Shown: in pieces, positions 19,210 to 34,106 of the stretch
How positions within the stretch are numbered: the first letter of the stretch is position 1
Layout of the letters: every line of letters starts with the position of its first letter
Source: Halomonas sp.
GTDB taxonomy: Bacteria > Pseudomonadota > Gammaproteobacteria > Pseudomonadales > Halomonadaceae
Assembly: GCA_018401555.1 (NCBI GenBank)
Contig: JAGYKP010000092.1
Coordinates: 32,065 to 96,064 of the forward strand
DNA length: 64,000 bases
Direction of reading: 5' to 3'
Position numbers and translations under genes: made by a program
Notes under the pieces: generated by a model
The model's database searches: none
Told to the model about the DNA's origin: nothing
The model's input: the letters and a program-made list of their open reading frames with translations, nothing else

Positions 19210-21313
19210 GCCGGCATGTGGCGCCGCCGGCGGTACTGGCCGACGGTCGCGCCCTGAGTGCGGCCATGCTGCGTCGGCTGTTCGTCGGCCAGTGCCTGGT
19301 GCTGGCCCTGCACCTGGCCTTCATGCCGGCCTGGCTCGCCGGTCTCGCCGCCCTGGTGGCCGGATACCGCCACCTGCAGCTGCGCCGCCGCCTGCCCCGG
19401 GCCGGGGTCGTGCTGCGCCTGGCCGGGGTGGCGGCGCTGACCGGTGGCCTGTGGTTGCACTACGGCACCCTGGGGCGCATGGAGTCGATGATTGGCCTGC
19501 TGCTCGGGGTCTACCTGCTCAAGCTGCTCGAGACCCATACCCGCCGCGATGCCCGGGTGGTGGTGCTGATCGGCATGGTTGCCACCACCGTGGCCTTCCT
19601 CCACGACCAGGGCATTCCCATGGCCGCCGGCGCCCTGCTGGCGGTGGCCTGGCTGATGTACTCGCTGGTATGGCTGGCTGGCGCCGCCAGTGCCCGCCAG
19701 GCATGGCGCGAGAGCGCCTGGCTGCTGGGGCTGGCGGCGCCGCTGATGGTGCTGCTGTTCCTGGTCTTCCCGCGGATCGGACCGCTGTGGAACCTGCCCC
19801 AGGCGGAGCGTGCCGCCACCGGGCTCAGCGACGAGATCGCCCCGGGGGACATCGCCGAGCTGTCGCGCAGCGACCGGCGCGCCTTCCGGGTACGCTTCGA
19901 GGGCGACGAACCGGCTCCCGACGAGCGCTACTGGCGGGTCTATACCCTCTCCGAGTTCGATGGCGAGCGCTGGCGCCGGCTATCGCCGGAGCGTCTCGCC
20001 GCCGGCCTGGGGCGGGAGCTGCGCGACCTGGTGGCCGAGGGGCCCCGCTCGCCCTGGCCGGATGCCACCGAACCACGCTTCACGGCGGAACTGCTGCTGG
20101 AGCCCGACAGCCGCCCCTGGCGCCCCGCGCTGGGGACGCCGCTGGAAAGCGACGAGCGCCTGCGCTGGCTGGCCGATGGCACCGTGGAGGGACTCGCGCC
20201 GCTCGCCTCGCGCAGCCTGCTGCGCCTTTCGAGCAGTGGCCTGGCGCCGAGCTGGCCCGAGCCCCTGGGGGAGCGCTGGCACACCCGGCTGCCGGACGAT
20301 GCCAACCCGCGCAGTCGCGCGCTGGCCGAGCGGCTGTGGCAGGCGGCCGAGGGCGAGCCCCGCGCCTTCCTGGCGGCACTCATGGCACGCTTCGGCGAGG
20401 CGCCATTCCGCTACACCCTGTCGCCGCCGCGACTGACCTCCCGCGACCGGGTCGACGAGTTCCTGTTCGAGTAGCCGTGCCGGCTACTGCACCCACTACG
20501 CCTCGGCCATGGCGGTGCTGGCCCGGTCGGTGGGGTTGCCGGCGCGCATCGTTGCTGGCTTCCTGGGCGGCGAGCGCCATCCCGACGGCCACTACACGGT
20601 GCGCGACTACGATGCCCACGCCTGGGTGGAGGTGTGGCTGGACGGTGCCTGGCAGCGCCTCGACCCCACCGCCGCCATCGCCCCGGAGCGCATCGAACAG
20701 GGGGCCGAGGCGGTGGAGGACGGCGGTGACGCCTTCCTGGCCGACTCCCCTTTCTCGCCGCTGCGCATGCGCGAGCTGGGCTGGGTCAATCGCCTGCGCC
20801 TGGACTGGGAGCGTCTGGAGTATCGCTGGCAGCGCGGGGTGATCGGCTATCGCGACGAATCGCGCAGCGCCTTCCTGGCCCGGGTGGTCGAGCGGCTGCA
20901 CGCCTTGTGGGGCGCCCTGCTGGGCCTGCTTCCCGGGCGTGGTCCCCTGGCGTGGCTGGTGGGCCTGGCACTGGCCCTCGGGGCGCTGGGTGGAGTCGCG
21001 GGTGGCGTGCGCCTCGCCTGGCGCCGCCATCGGGAGGGGCGCGACGAAGCGCTGCGTATCCGCCGACTGCAGGCCTGGCTTGCGCAGCGTTGGCATGCCG
21101 GCCCGCGACGGCGAGTCGCCGGCCGCCCACCTGCGCCGCCTGGCCGACTCCACCGGTTGCCGCCGGGCCGGCGCTGCGTGACTGCGCCCACCAGCTCGAG
21201 CGGCTGCGCTATGCCCGCTGGGGCCGGCGGAACGTCGCATCCGGCGCCGGACCTCGGGCGCCGCGTCGCCGAGGTCCGCCGCCGGCTGGCGCAGGCAGGG
21301 CGTCACGGGGTAG
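19206..21313 (+). CDS. tgpA: Transglutaminase-like membrane protein TgpA (TgpA_N-TGase-DUF4129), frameshifted
   Basis: Inner-membrane transglutaminase of the type found as TgpA (PA2873) in Pseudomonas, where it is essential. The first frame has about six membrane helices and the periplasmic TgpA N-terminal domain, and stops falsely at 20474. The next frame carries the catalytic triad: Cys and neighbours in GYCTHYASAM-like CRYCTHYASAMAVLARSVG, His in GHYTVRDYDAHAWVEVW and the following Asp. Another membrane helix (GPLAWLVGLALALGALGG) and a DUF4129-like tail follow. Further indels lie near 21090 and 21210, so the end at 21313 is approximate. TTG start overlaps the DUF58 stop. Confidence 0.87.
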
Positions 21314-21367
21314 CGCCGCCGCGGGTGGCGTGGCATCGTGAAGGTCATCGACCATCAAGGCCCGCGC

Positions 21368-21853
21368 ATGTCTATCCACGACCATCAATGCCGCACTGCC
21401 CAGGGCGAGTCCTTCAACTTCGGCGCGCTGCGTGGCCAGGTGCTGCTTGTCGTCAACGTCGCCAGTCGCTGCGGCTTCACGCCCCAGCTGCGCGAGCTCG
21501 AGCGGCTCTATCGTCGCTACCGTCATCGTGGCTTCATGGTGATCGGCTTCCCCTGCAACCAGTTCGGCCGTCAGTCGCCGGAGTCCGCCCAGGAGTTCTG
21601 CGCCCTGAGCGCCCGCGACTACCAGGTCAGTTTTCCGCTGATGGAGAAGGTGAGGGTCAACGGCAGCGACGCCCATCCGCTGTTCGTCGAGCTCAAGCGC
21701 GAGGCGCCCGGCTTGCTGGGTACCGGCCTGATCAAGTGGAACTTCACCAAGTTCCTGGTGGGGCGCGATGGCCGGGTGATCCGCCGCTTCTCGCCACGCG
21801 ACGGCGAGGACGAGCTGCGCATCGCGCTGGAGCTGGCACTGGATGAGGCCTGA
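21368..21853 (+). CDS. Glutathione peroxidase (Cys type, BtuE-like)
   Basis: 161-residue thiol peroxidase of the glutathione peroxidase family, reducing peroxides with thioredoxin or glutathione. The catalytic Cys is in VNVASRCGFTPQLREL, the Gln in GFPCNQFGRQ and the Trp in KWNFTKFLVGRDG, so the Cys-Gln-Trp site is complete and a selenocysteine is not used. The second Cys typical of thioredoxin-dependent members is in the EFCALSA segment. Start chosen at MSIHDHQCRT by family comparison; GTG 21338 is the longer alternative. Monocistronic as far as seen. Intact. Confidence 0.93.
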   Translation: MSIHDHQCRTAQGESFNFGALRGQVLLVVNVASRCGFTPQLRELERLYRRYRHRGFMVIGFPCNQFGRQSPESAQEFCALSARDYQVSFPLMEKVRVNGSDAHPLFVELKREAPGLLGTGLIKWNFTKFLVGRDGRVIRRFSPRDGEDELRIALELALDEA

Positions 21854-21972
21854 CGCAGGCACGCGTTCGGCTCTTCATGGGGCAGGCCCCGGCCGAGTCA
21901 CGAAGCCTGTCATGGTGCACCTGGCGTGCGGGATTCGCGCTGCCCTCTGGGCCGCCAGCGTCGCCTCAGGGA

Positions 21973-22121
21973 GGCGTCTCGCCCCGCTCCACCATCAGGC
22001 GACTGATGATCAGTTCGTTCCAGCCTGATGTTGCGTGAGTCGGGTCATCATGGGGGTGTCTCGCCGCGCTCCACCATCAGGCGGCCGATCAGTTCGTTCC
22101 AGCGATGCCGGGTCATCATCG
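21973..22121. repeat. Imperfect tandem duplication at the 3' end of the DUF7079-like gene
   Basis: Two head-to-tail copies of about 70-80 bases. Copy 1 (21973-22052) and copy 2 (22055-22121) both read GGYGTCTCGCC, CGCTCCACCATCAGGCG, GATCAGTTCGTTCCAGC and GGGTCATCAT in order. Copy 2 codes for the C-terminus of the minus-strand gene; copy 1 lies downstream of its stop and has diverged with small insertions. Confidence 0.7.
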
Positions 22122-22437
22122 TGGTCAGTCCCGAGAACAGCGCCCAGCTCTTGCGCCGCCACCCCTTGAGTCGCAGGTTGTGGGCCACCAGCTGCTTCAT
22201 CAGCGCATGTTCGTCGAAGCGCCGCCATTCGCCGACCACCGACATCTGATGGCGTGACAGCACCGGCGCCAGCTCGAGTCGGAAGATCCACTCCAGCTCG
22301 TTTACCGTGAGCGCGTGGCGCTCGATGACCTCGAGCATCCGGGCGTAGTCGCGCTCGCCCGGCTCGTGCTCCAGCCACAGCGGCGCCAGCACCAGCCACA
22401 GCTCGCCACGTTCGTCGACCAGGGTCTGGGCATCCAT
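22048..22437 (-). CDS. DUF7079-like hypothetical protein
   Basis: 129-residue soluble protein without signal peptide or membrane segment. The pattern LWLVLAPLWLEHEPGERDYARMLEVIERH, then LEWIFRLELAPVLSRHQMSVVGEWRRFDE, resembles the small DUF7079 family, in which short proteins share an LW-L-LFLD-E opening and a P-L-SVAGEW-FD core. No function is known for that family. The C-terminal 25 residues (NELIGRLMVERGETPP) fall in a tandemly duplicated DNA segment. Stands between convergent gpx and divergent fabV. Confidence 0.65.
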   Translation of the reverse strand: MDAQTLVDERGELWLVLAPLWLEHEPGERDYARMLEVIERHALTVNELEWIFRLELAPVLSRHQMSVVGEWRRFDEHALMKQLVAHNLRLKGWRRKSWALFSGLTTMMTRHRWNELIGRLMVERGETPP

Positions 22438-22610
22438 CGTTCGCTCCCGGGTATCTTCGCTAGGGTAACCACCATCAGGCTGGCATCCTGCCCCAGGCGC
22501 CGCCCGGGCTCAAGGGCGGACAGCGGCGGACGTGGCCGCTAGAATAGTCCGATTACCACTCCATGACAGGGCGGCGGCGTCCGCTCACGATACCAACAGC
22601 GAGGTCTGAC

Positions 22611-23819
22611 GTGATCATCAAGCCCAAGGTACGCGGTTTCATCTGCACCACCACCCACCCCGTCGGCTGCGAGAAGAACGTGCTCGAGCAGATCGAGGCG
22701 ACCCGCGCCCGCGCTCTCGACAAGTCGAACGGGCCGAAGAAGGTGCTGGTGATCGGGGCCTCCAGCGGCTACGGCCCGGCGGCGCGCATCACCGCCGCCT
22801 TCGGCTACGGCGCCGACACCCTGGGGGTGTTCTTCGAGAAGCCGGGCAGCGAGAAGAAGCCCGGCACCGCCGGCTGGTACAACAGCGCCGCCTTCGATCG
22901 CTTCGCCAAGCAGGAAGGCCTCTACAGCAAGTCGATCAACGGCGACGCCTTCTCCCACGAGGCGCGCGAGAAGGCCATCGAGCTGATCCTGCAGGACCTC
23001 GGCCAGGTCGACCTGGTGGTCTACTCGCTGGCCTCGCCGGTGCGCAAGCTGCCGGACTCCGGCGAGCTCAAGCGCTCCAGCCTCAAGCCGATCGGCGAGA
23101 CCTACCGCGCCACCGCCATCGACACCAACAAGGACGCCATCATCGAGGCCGAGGTGGAGCCCGCCACCGAGCAGGAGATCGAGGATACCCGCGCGGTGAT
23201 GGGCGGCGAGGACTGGGAGCTGTGGATCGACGCCCTGGACCGCGCCGGCGTGCTGGCGCCCGGCGCCCGCAGCGTGGCCTTCAGCTACATCGGCACCGAG
23301 ATCACCTGGCCGATCTACTGGCACGGTGCCCTGGGCAAGGCCAAGGAGGATCTGGATCGCGCCGCCGGCGAGATCGACAAGCGTCTCGCGGCCTCCGGTG
23401 GCGGCGCCAACGTGGCGGTGCTCAAGTCGGTGGTGACCCAGGCCAGCGCGGCCATCCCGGTGATGCCGCTCTACATCGCCATGGTCTACCGTGTGATGAA
23501 GGAGAAGGGCCTGCACGAGGGCACCATCGACCAGCTCAACCGCCTGTTCGGCGAGCGGCTGTACCTTGGTGAAGGGCAGGGCAGCGCCGATACCGACGAG
23601 GCCGGCCGCCTGCGCCTGGATGACTGGGAGCTGCGTGACGACGTCCAGCAGGCCTGCAAGGAACTGTGGCCACAGGTGACCACCGAGAACCTCTTCGAGA
23701 TCACCGACTATGCTGGGTACAAGCACGAGTTCCTGAAGCTGTTCGGCTTCGAGCGGGACGATGTCGACTACGATGCCGACGTGGACCCCGTGGCGGAATT
23801 CGATGTCGTAACCCTGTGA
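22611..23819 (+). CDS. fabV: Enoyl-[acyl-carrier-protein] reductase FabV (NADH)
   Basis: Last step of each fatty-acid elongation cycle: NADH-dependent reduction of trans-2-enoyl-ACP; FabV enzymes are naturally triclosan-tolerant. At 402 residues it matches the family. The NAD-binding glycine motif is [20 protein letters not shown]. The active site Tyr-X8-Lys is in [16 protein letters not shown]. The FabV C-terminal signature [20 protein letters not shown] is present. The start is GTG 22611 ([19 protein letters not shown]) with GAGG about 7 bases upstream; the track start at 22563 is too early. A hairpin follows the stop. Intact. Confidence 0.97.
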   Translation: MIIKPKVRGFICTTTHPVGCEKNVLEQIEATRARALDKSNGPKKVLVIGASSGYGPAARITAAFGYGADTLGVFFEKPGSEKKPGTAGWYNSAAFDRFAKQEGLYSKSINGDAFSHEAREKAIELILQDLGQVDLVVYSLASPVRKLPDSGELKRSSLKPIGETYRATAIDTNKDAIIEAEVEPATEQEIEDTRAVMGGEDWELWIDALDRAGVLAPGARSVAFSYIGTEITWPIYWHGALGKAKEDLDRAAGEIDKRLAASGGGANVAVLKSVVTQASAAIPVMPLYIAMVYRVMKEKGLHEGTIDQLNRLFGERLYLGEGQGSADTDEAGRLRLDDWELRDDVQQACKELWPQVTTENLFEITDYAGYKHEFLKLFGFERDDVDYDADVDPVAEFDVVTL

Positions 23820-23820
23820 G

Positions 23821-23843
23821 GCAGGGCGCCCCCGGCGTCCTGC
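23821..23843 (+). terminator. Possible terminator after fabV
   Basis: 10-base inverted repeat GCAGGGCGCC / GGCGTCCTGC with one G-T pair and a CCC loop, one base after the fabV stop, followed by a short pyrimidine run. Confidence 0.45.
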
Positions 23844-23871
23844 ACTTTCCCACGCAGACCCGGAGGGCGCC

Positions 23872-24081
23872 ATGGATACCCGCGAGAGTCAGACCCCCGA
23901 AGAGGAACTGCAGCATCTCAAGGAAGTGAGCCAGCCAGAGGACTACGAGCATCCCGAGCCCGACGAGGACCAGCCCGAGGCGCGGGAACCTTCCCGGGGC
24001 CTGCCCTGGGTGTTGCCGCTGGCCATCGTGGTGGCGGTTGCCGTGGTCGGCTTCCTGCTGGTGACGGGCATGTCCGACTAG
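23872..24081 (+). CDS. Small single-span membrane protein, hypothetical (69 aa)
   Basis: 69-residue protein with a strongly acidic N-terminal half (PEDYEHPEPDEDQPEAREP) and one C-terminal membrane helix (LPWVLPLAIVVAVAVVGFLL), predicted to be tail-anchored in the inner membrane with the acidic part in the cytoplasm. GGAGG lies 5 bases before the ATG. I do not recognise a family. It follows fabV by 52 bases with a hairpin between them. Confidence 0.75.
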   Translation: MDTRESQTPEEELQHLKEVSQPEDYEHPEPDEDQPEAREPSRGLPWVLPLAIVVAVAVVGFLLVTGMSD

Positions 24082-24158
24082 CCGTGTTCGACCGCTGAGG
24101 CTGCCCCGGGCAGGGGCTTTGGGTACAATGGCCAGCCCTGCCGTTCCGAGAGCCTCGC

Positions 24159-25091
24159 ATGCCCGACGTGACACCCACCAGCACTGCTCCTGCCCGGCGT
24201 CGGGTCGGTGTGGTGGTGCTGCCGGGGTTCTCGCTGCTGGCCGAGGCCTGTGCCACCGAGCCGCTGGCGGTGGCCAATCGCCTGGCCGGTGCTCCCCTCT
24301 ATTCGCTGGTCACCCTGGGGCTGGACTCCCGTCCTGTGCCCAGCGGTTCGACTCAGGTGCTCAATCCCGACCGTGGCATCGCCGATGACGATGCCCTCGA
24401 CCTGCTGCTGGTCTGCGCCCCCTGGGGCGAGCCGGCCGCGCCGGCGCTGGTTGCCTGGCTGCGTCGCCTGGCCGCCCAGGGGCGGAGCCTGGCGGGGGTC
24501 GGTGGCGGTGCCGAACTGCTGGCCAGCGCGGGCCTGCTTGACGGCTATCGCGCCACAGTGCCCTGGCCGCGCTTCGAGGGCGGTGGCCGGTGCCCATCCG
24601 GGCATCCGTCTCTCGCACCAGCTCTTCGAGATCGATCGCGACCGCCTGACCTGCGGCGGCGGCACCGCCGCCATGGACATGATGATGACCCTGATCGCCA
24701 GCCACCATGGCAGCGAGCTTGCCGAGGCCGTCTCGGCCCACTTCGTGCTGGAGCGGGTACGCATGGCCGATGAGCCACAGCCGGCGGCGCCGCTGGCCGG
24801 CGCCCCCGAAGCCTGGTCGACGCCGTGGCGCTGATGGAGGCCAATATCGAGGAGCCGCTGACCACCCATGAGCTGGCCGAACACCTGGGGGTCTCACGGC
24901 GCCAGCTGGAACGGCTGTTCAAGAAGCACCTTCGGGCGGTGCCCAGCCGCTACTACATGGGGCTGCGCCTGCAGCGTGCCCGGCGCCTGCTGCGCGAGAG
25001 CGAGCGGCTGGCCGGCGAGATCGCCCTGCTCACCGGCTTCTCCTCGGCGGCCCACTTCTCCACCGCCTATCCCGCAATCACTTCGGCCTGA
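24159..25091 (+). CDS. GlxA-type AraC-family transcriptional regulator, frameshifted
   Basis: Regulator with an N-terminal DJ-1/PfpI-like domain and a C-terminal AraC helix-turn-helix pair, the GlxA/ArgR(Pseudomonas) layout. The first frame gives VGVVVLPGFSLLAEACATEP and GRSLAGVGGGAELLASAGLL. The usual nucleophile Cys of this domain is replaced in this segment by Gly-Gly. The second frame gives GIRLSHQLFEIDRDRLTCGG and TAAMDMMMTLIASHHG, the third VSRRQLERLFKKHLRAVPSR and ALLTGFSSAAHFSTAY. Indels are near 24590 and 24800, and probably near 25075, where FRNHFG should follow. In Pseudomonas, the ArgR of this class activates the AST operon; the ast genes start 800 bases downstream, so that role is possible. 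Confidence 0.85.
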
Positions 25092-25115
25092 CACCCCGTG
25101 GGACGCCTGGGCTGA

Positions 25116-25733
25116 TCAGGCGGGCCTGGCCAGCAGCGCGCGGAACAGCGAACCCATCATCACCGGCGTGTCCTGCTCGATGACGAAGCCTTGTGTCTCG
25201 AGCAGCGGGCGGGCCTGGCGGGTGATATCGGTAGCGATGGCCGAGGTCAGGGCGTTCAAGGCTCGGCGCCCCATACCGGCCGGGTGGTCATCGGCCTGGA
25301 ACTTGTCCATGACGCAGAGCTGGCTGTCGGGCTTCATCACCCGGCGCGCCTCGGCCAGGCCCCGGGCCGGGTCGGGCATCACCGCCAGGATCAGGTGCAT
25401 CACCACCACATCGAAGTGGTCGTCGGGGTATACCAGGTTCTCGGCGTCCATCTCCTCGGCCTGCACGTCCATGCCCAGCGCCTCGGCGCGACGGCCCAGG
25501 CGCCGTACCATGGCCGGCGACAGGTCGGTGGCGTGCAGCTCGACGTCCCGCGGCAGGAAGGGCAGGTCGAGCCCGGTGCCGGCCCCTACCAGCAGCACGC
25601 GCATGCCGGGTTGCCAGAGTACCTGGGAGAGGGCGGTGCGCCGCGCGCGGCGGAAGGCGCGCTCGGCCACGGCATCGTAGACCGGCGCATAGAGGCTGTA
25701 GCGGCGGCGATTCCAGGCGGTGGTGTTGAACAT
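25116..25733 (-). CDS. Class I SAM-dependent methyltransferase
   Basis: 205-residue methyltransferase, UbiE/PmtA-like. SAM motif I is MRVLLVGAGTGLDLPFLP, the acidic loop is ELHATDLSPAMVRRLGRRAE, and motif II/III is FDVVVMHLILAVMPDPARGLAEARRVMKP. The opening NTTAWNRRRYSLYAPVYDAV is typical of phosphatidylethanolamine N-methyltransferase-like proteins in gammaproteobacteria, but the substrate cannot be fixed. Start chosen at ATG 25733 (MFNTTAWN) with AAGGAG upstream (reverse of CTCCTTGC). Convergent with the AraC-type regulator, divergent from astC. Intact. Confidence 0.88.
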   Translation of the reverse strand: MFNTTAWNRRRYSLYAPVYDAVAERAFRRARRTALSQVLWQPGMRVLLVGAGTGLDLPFLPRDVELHATDLSPAMVRRLGRRAEALGMDVQAEEMDAENLVYPDDHFDVVVMHLILAVMPDPARGLAEARRVMKPDSQLCVMDKFQADDHPAGMGRRALNALTSAIATDITRQARPLLETQGFVIEQDTPVMMGSLFRALLARPA

Positions 25734-25768
25734 GCCAAGCTCCTTGCAGGGGAACGCCCCCAGCCTAG

Positions 25769-27115
<1,347 letters not shown>

Positions 27116-27132
27116 AACCGGGAGACGCCGCC

Positions 27133-30734
<3,602 letters not shown>

Positions 30735-30738
<4 letters not shown>

Positions 30739-32123
30739 GCGAGGACCTGAACAAGGCACAGCACAACACGGACTACCGCGAGGTCAACTTCGACGGCCTG
30801 GTGGGTCCCACCCACAACTATGCCGGCCTGGCGCTGGGTAACGTGGCATCGATGAGCCATGGCGGCCTGGAAGCCAATCCCCGGGAGGGGGCCCTGCAGG
30901 GGCTGGCCAAGATGAAGGCGCTGATGGATGCCGGCTATGCCCAGGGGGTGCTGCCCCCCAGCAGCGCCGGATCTCGGCGCCCTGCGCGACCTGGGCTTCA
31001 CCGGCAGCGACGAGCGGGTGCTGGCGCGGGCCGCCGGCGAGGCGCCCCAGATCCTGCGCGCGGTGTGCTCCGCCTCCAGCATGTGGACCGCCAACGCCGC
31101 CACGGTGACGCCGAGCCTCGATGCCCCGGATGGCCGGGTGCACTTCACCCCGGCCAACCTGCAGTCGAGCTTCCATCGCTTCCTAGAACCTGCCACTACC
31201 GGCCGGGTGCTGGCGGCCATCTTCCGCGATGCGGGCCATTTCACCCACCATCCGGTGCTGCCCGCCACCCCGGCCTTCTCCGACGAGGGCGCGGCCAACC
31301 ATACCCGCCTGGCCGGCGACCACGGCGAGCCTGGGGTGCACCTCTACGTCTACGGTCGTACCGCGTTCGGCTGGGGCACCGAGGAGAGCCCGGCGCCGCG
31401 GCGCTTCCCGGCGCGCCAGACCCTGGAGGCCAGCCAGGCGGTGGCTCGTCAGCACGGCCTTGCCGAGTCGCAGGTGGTGTTCGCCCAGCAGCACCCGGAT
31501 GCCATCGACGCCGGCGTCTTCCATAACGACGTTATCGCGGTGGGCAACGGCCCGGTGCTGCTCTACCACGAGATGGCCTTCCTCGACGAGGCGGGCACCC
31601 TCGAGGCGCTGCGCGAGCGCATTAACGCGCCGCTGATCCCGCTGCGCATCCCGGGCGAGGCGGTGAGCCTGGCGGATGCGGTCTCCTCCTACCTCTTCAA
31701 CTCGCAGCTGCTCAGCAACCCGGACGGCTCCATGACCCTGGTGGTGCCCGGCGAGTGCCAGGAGAACGAGGCGGTCTGGCGCACCTCTGCAGGACCATCT
31801 GCTGGCCGGGGCCAATCCCATCGGCGAGGTGGTGGTCAAGGACGTCAAGCAGAGCATGCGCAACGGCGGCGGCCCCGCCTGCCTGCGCCTGCGAGGTGGT
31901 GCTCTCCGCCGAGGAGCGCGCCGCGCTCTCCAGTCGGGTGCTGCTCGATGAGGTTCTCTACGCCGAGCTGGTCGCCTGGGTGGAGCGCCACTACCGCGAT
32001 CGCCTCACCCCCGAGGATCTCGCCGACCCGGAGCTGGCCAGGGAGTCGTTGACGGCACTGGATGAGCTGAGCCAGCTGCTCGGCATCGGCAGCGTCTATC
32101 CCTTCCAGCGGGAGGGCGCGTGA
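30735..32123 (+). CDS. astB: N-succinylarginine dihydrolase AstB, frameshifted
   Basis: Second AST step: N2-succinylarginine to N2-succinylornithine, CO2 and two ammonia, by a pentein-fold Cys hydrolase. About 450 residues. The opening [20 protein letters not shown], the central [20 protein letters not shown] and [14 protein letters not shown], the His region [18 protein letters not shown] and the catalytic-Cys region [13 protein letters not shown] are all present. Three indels (near 30965, 31790 and 31885) are needed. Start GTG overlaps the astD stop (GTGA); its own stop overlaps the zapE GTG. Confidence 0.93.
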
Positions 32124-33283
32124 CACGCCAGGGGAACGACGAAGAGGTCAGCCACCAGCCCGTGCTGGCCTCGCCCCTGGCCGCCTACCACGAGGCCCTG
32201 GTTCACCAGGGGTTCGTCGCCGACGAGTCCCAGCGGTGTGCCGCCGAGGCCCTCGACGCATGCTTCGACGCCGTGCATGGCGCGGCGCCGGGTGTCCTCG
32301 GCGTCTATCTGTGGGGGCCGGTGGGGCGCGGCAAGACCTGGCTGATGGATGCCTTTCACCATGGCCTGCGCGTGCCCGCCCGCCGCCAGCACTTCCACCA
32401 CTTCATGCGCTGGGTGCATCGCCGCCAGTTCCAGCTCGGCGGCACGCCGGATCCCCTGCTGGCCCTGGCCCGCGAGCTGGCCACCGAGGTCCGGGTGCTC
32501 TGCCTCGACGAGCTGTTCGTCAGCGATATCGCCGATGCCATGCTGCTCGGCCGCCTGCTGACGGCGCTCTTCGACCGGGGCGTGGTGCTGGTCTGCACCT
32601 CCAACCAGGCGCCTCGCCAGCTGTATGCCGACGGCTTCAACCGCGAACGCTTCCTGCCGGCCATCGAGGCCATCGAGCGGCAGATGCACGCGATCGAGCT
32701 CGACGGCGGCCAGGATCATCGCCTGCATCCCGGACGGGCCCGGCAGCGCTACTGGGTCGTCGAGCCCGGCCAGGCGAGCCCCCTGCCGGGGCTCTTCGCC
32801 CGACTGAGCGAGGGCCAGCAGAGGGAAACGGCACCCATCGAACTGGGCCATCGCGCCATTGCGGTGCGCGCGCGCAGCGACGCGGTGGTGTGGTGCGGCT
32901 ATGCGGAGCTCTGCGAACAGCCCCTGGCGGCGCTGGATTTCATCGAGCTGGTCGACCGTTTCGAGCATATCCTGCTGGATGGGGTGCCCTGCCTGAGCGA
33001 TACCCGCCTGGCAGGTGGCATCGCCCGGGGAACCGAGGATGGGGTCAGCCGGGTCGAGGCGGGGGATCGGGAGCTGCCGCCGCTTTCCCGGCGCGATGAC
33101 GGCGTGCGACGCTTCATCGCACTGGTCGACGAGTGCTACGACAGGCGCACACCGCTGTATCTGGAGGCCGAGGTGGCCATGGAACAGCTCTATCCCCATG
33201 GCCATCTGGCCTTTCCCTTCCGGCGCACCCTCAGCCGCCTGCGCGAGATGCAGCTGGCCCGGTTCGGCGCAGGGAGGTATTGA
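32120..33283 (+). CDS. zapE: Cell division ATPase ZapE (AFG1 family)
   Basis: 387-residue AFG1-like ATPase; E. coli ZapE acts at the constricting Z-ring and during anaerobic or heat stress. Walker A is [19 protein letters not shown], Walker B is [20 protein letters not shown], sensor 1 is [19 protein letters not shown], and the family ends with the [20 protein letters not shown] motif. GTG 32120 overlaps the astB stop, so it is probably expressed from the AST operon transcript, although its function is unrelated to arginine. Intact. Confidence 0.93.
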   Translation: MTRQGNDEEVSHQPVLASPLAAYHEALVHQGFVADESQRCAAEALDACFDAVHGAAPGVLGVYLWGPVGRGKTWLMDAFHHGLRVPARRQHFHHFMRWVHRRQFQLGGTPDPLLALARELATEVRVLCLDELFVSDIADAMLLGRLLTALFDRGVVLVCTSNQAPRQLYADGFNRERFLPAIEAIERQMHAIELDGGQDHRLHPGRARQRYWVVEPGQASPLPGLFARLSEGQQRETAPIELGHRAIAVRARSDAVVWCGYAELCEQPLAALDFIELVDRFEHILLDGVPCLSDTRLAGGIARGTEDGVSRVEAGDRELPPLSRRDDGVRRFIALVDECYDRRTPLYLEAEVAMEQLYPHGHLAFPFRRTLSRLREMQLARFGAGRY

Positions 33284-33356
33284 CCCCTTTCGCGCAGCGG
33301 GAAATGGTCTATGCTGTGCGGCCATTCGAGGCGGACCAGCGGGAGGAGTAAGGACG

Positions 33357-34106
33357 GTGAACGGGCTGATCTACTGGTTGGACATGGCGGGAGTCATCGT
33401 CTTCGCGCTGTCGGGCGTGATACTCGCCTGCCGTTCGCGCATGGATCCCTTCGGCATGCTGGTGCTGGCCGCGGTGACCGGCATCGGCGGCGGCACCCTG
33501 CGCGACCTGGTGCTCGGGGTGCGACCGGTGTTCTGGGTCACCGACCCCACCTACCTGTGGGTCATCCTGGTCACGGTGGGGCTCGCCATCCTGGGCTTCC
33601 ACTATATCCACCGCCTGTCGCGTGGCTTCCTGCCCGTGGCCGACGCCTTCGGGTTGGCGCTGTTCGTGGTGATCGGTGCTCACAAGGCGCTCCAGCTCGG
33701 TACGTCCGGCCTGGTCGCGGTGCTGATGGGGATGATGACTGGGGTGGCCGGTGGCATGGTGCGCGATATGCTGGCCCGTCGCGTGCCCATGGTGCTGCGC
33801 GAGGAGATTTACGCCACCGCGGCCATCGCTGGTGGCATCGCCTATGTCGGCCTGGATGCCATGGGGGCACCCGTTCCCCTGGCCATTGCCCTCTCCCTGG
33901 CGACCACCCTCGGCCTGCGTCTGGCCGCCATCCACTGGCATCTGGCGCTGCCTACCTTCGCCTGGGTGGTGATCCCGAGATCTCCCGAGGCGTCGCCACC
34001 TCCCGGTGAGGAAGTGGCTTCGCCGGCCCCCCGCCGAACCGCCGCGGCCCAAGGTGCGGGTGCGCATGATTCGCCCCGACCAGTCACGGCGCAGGAAGAA
34101 CCGCTC
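33357..34106 (+). CDS. TRIC/UPF0126 family cation-channel-like membrane protein (YicG-like)
   Basis: Seven-helix inner-membrane protein of the UPF0126/TRIC family, prokaryotic relatives of trimeric intracellular cation channels; YadS/YicG homologues have been linked to amino-acid uptake. The two-fold repeated glycine motif is clear: AVTGIGGGTLRDLVLGVRP near residue 42 and MTGVAGGMVRDMLARRVPMV near residue 128. Start is GTG 33357 with GGGAGGAG upstream. Family homology ends near 33960 (LALPTFAW), after which the frame stays open straight into the next gene. A one-base shift would give a stop at 34009, so either a lost stop or a true fusion is possible; the end given is the base before the next start. 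Confidence 0.85.
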
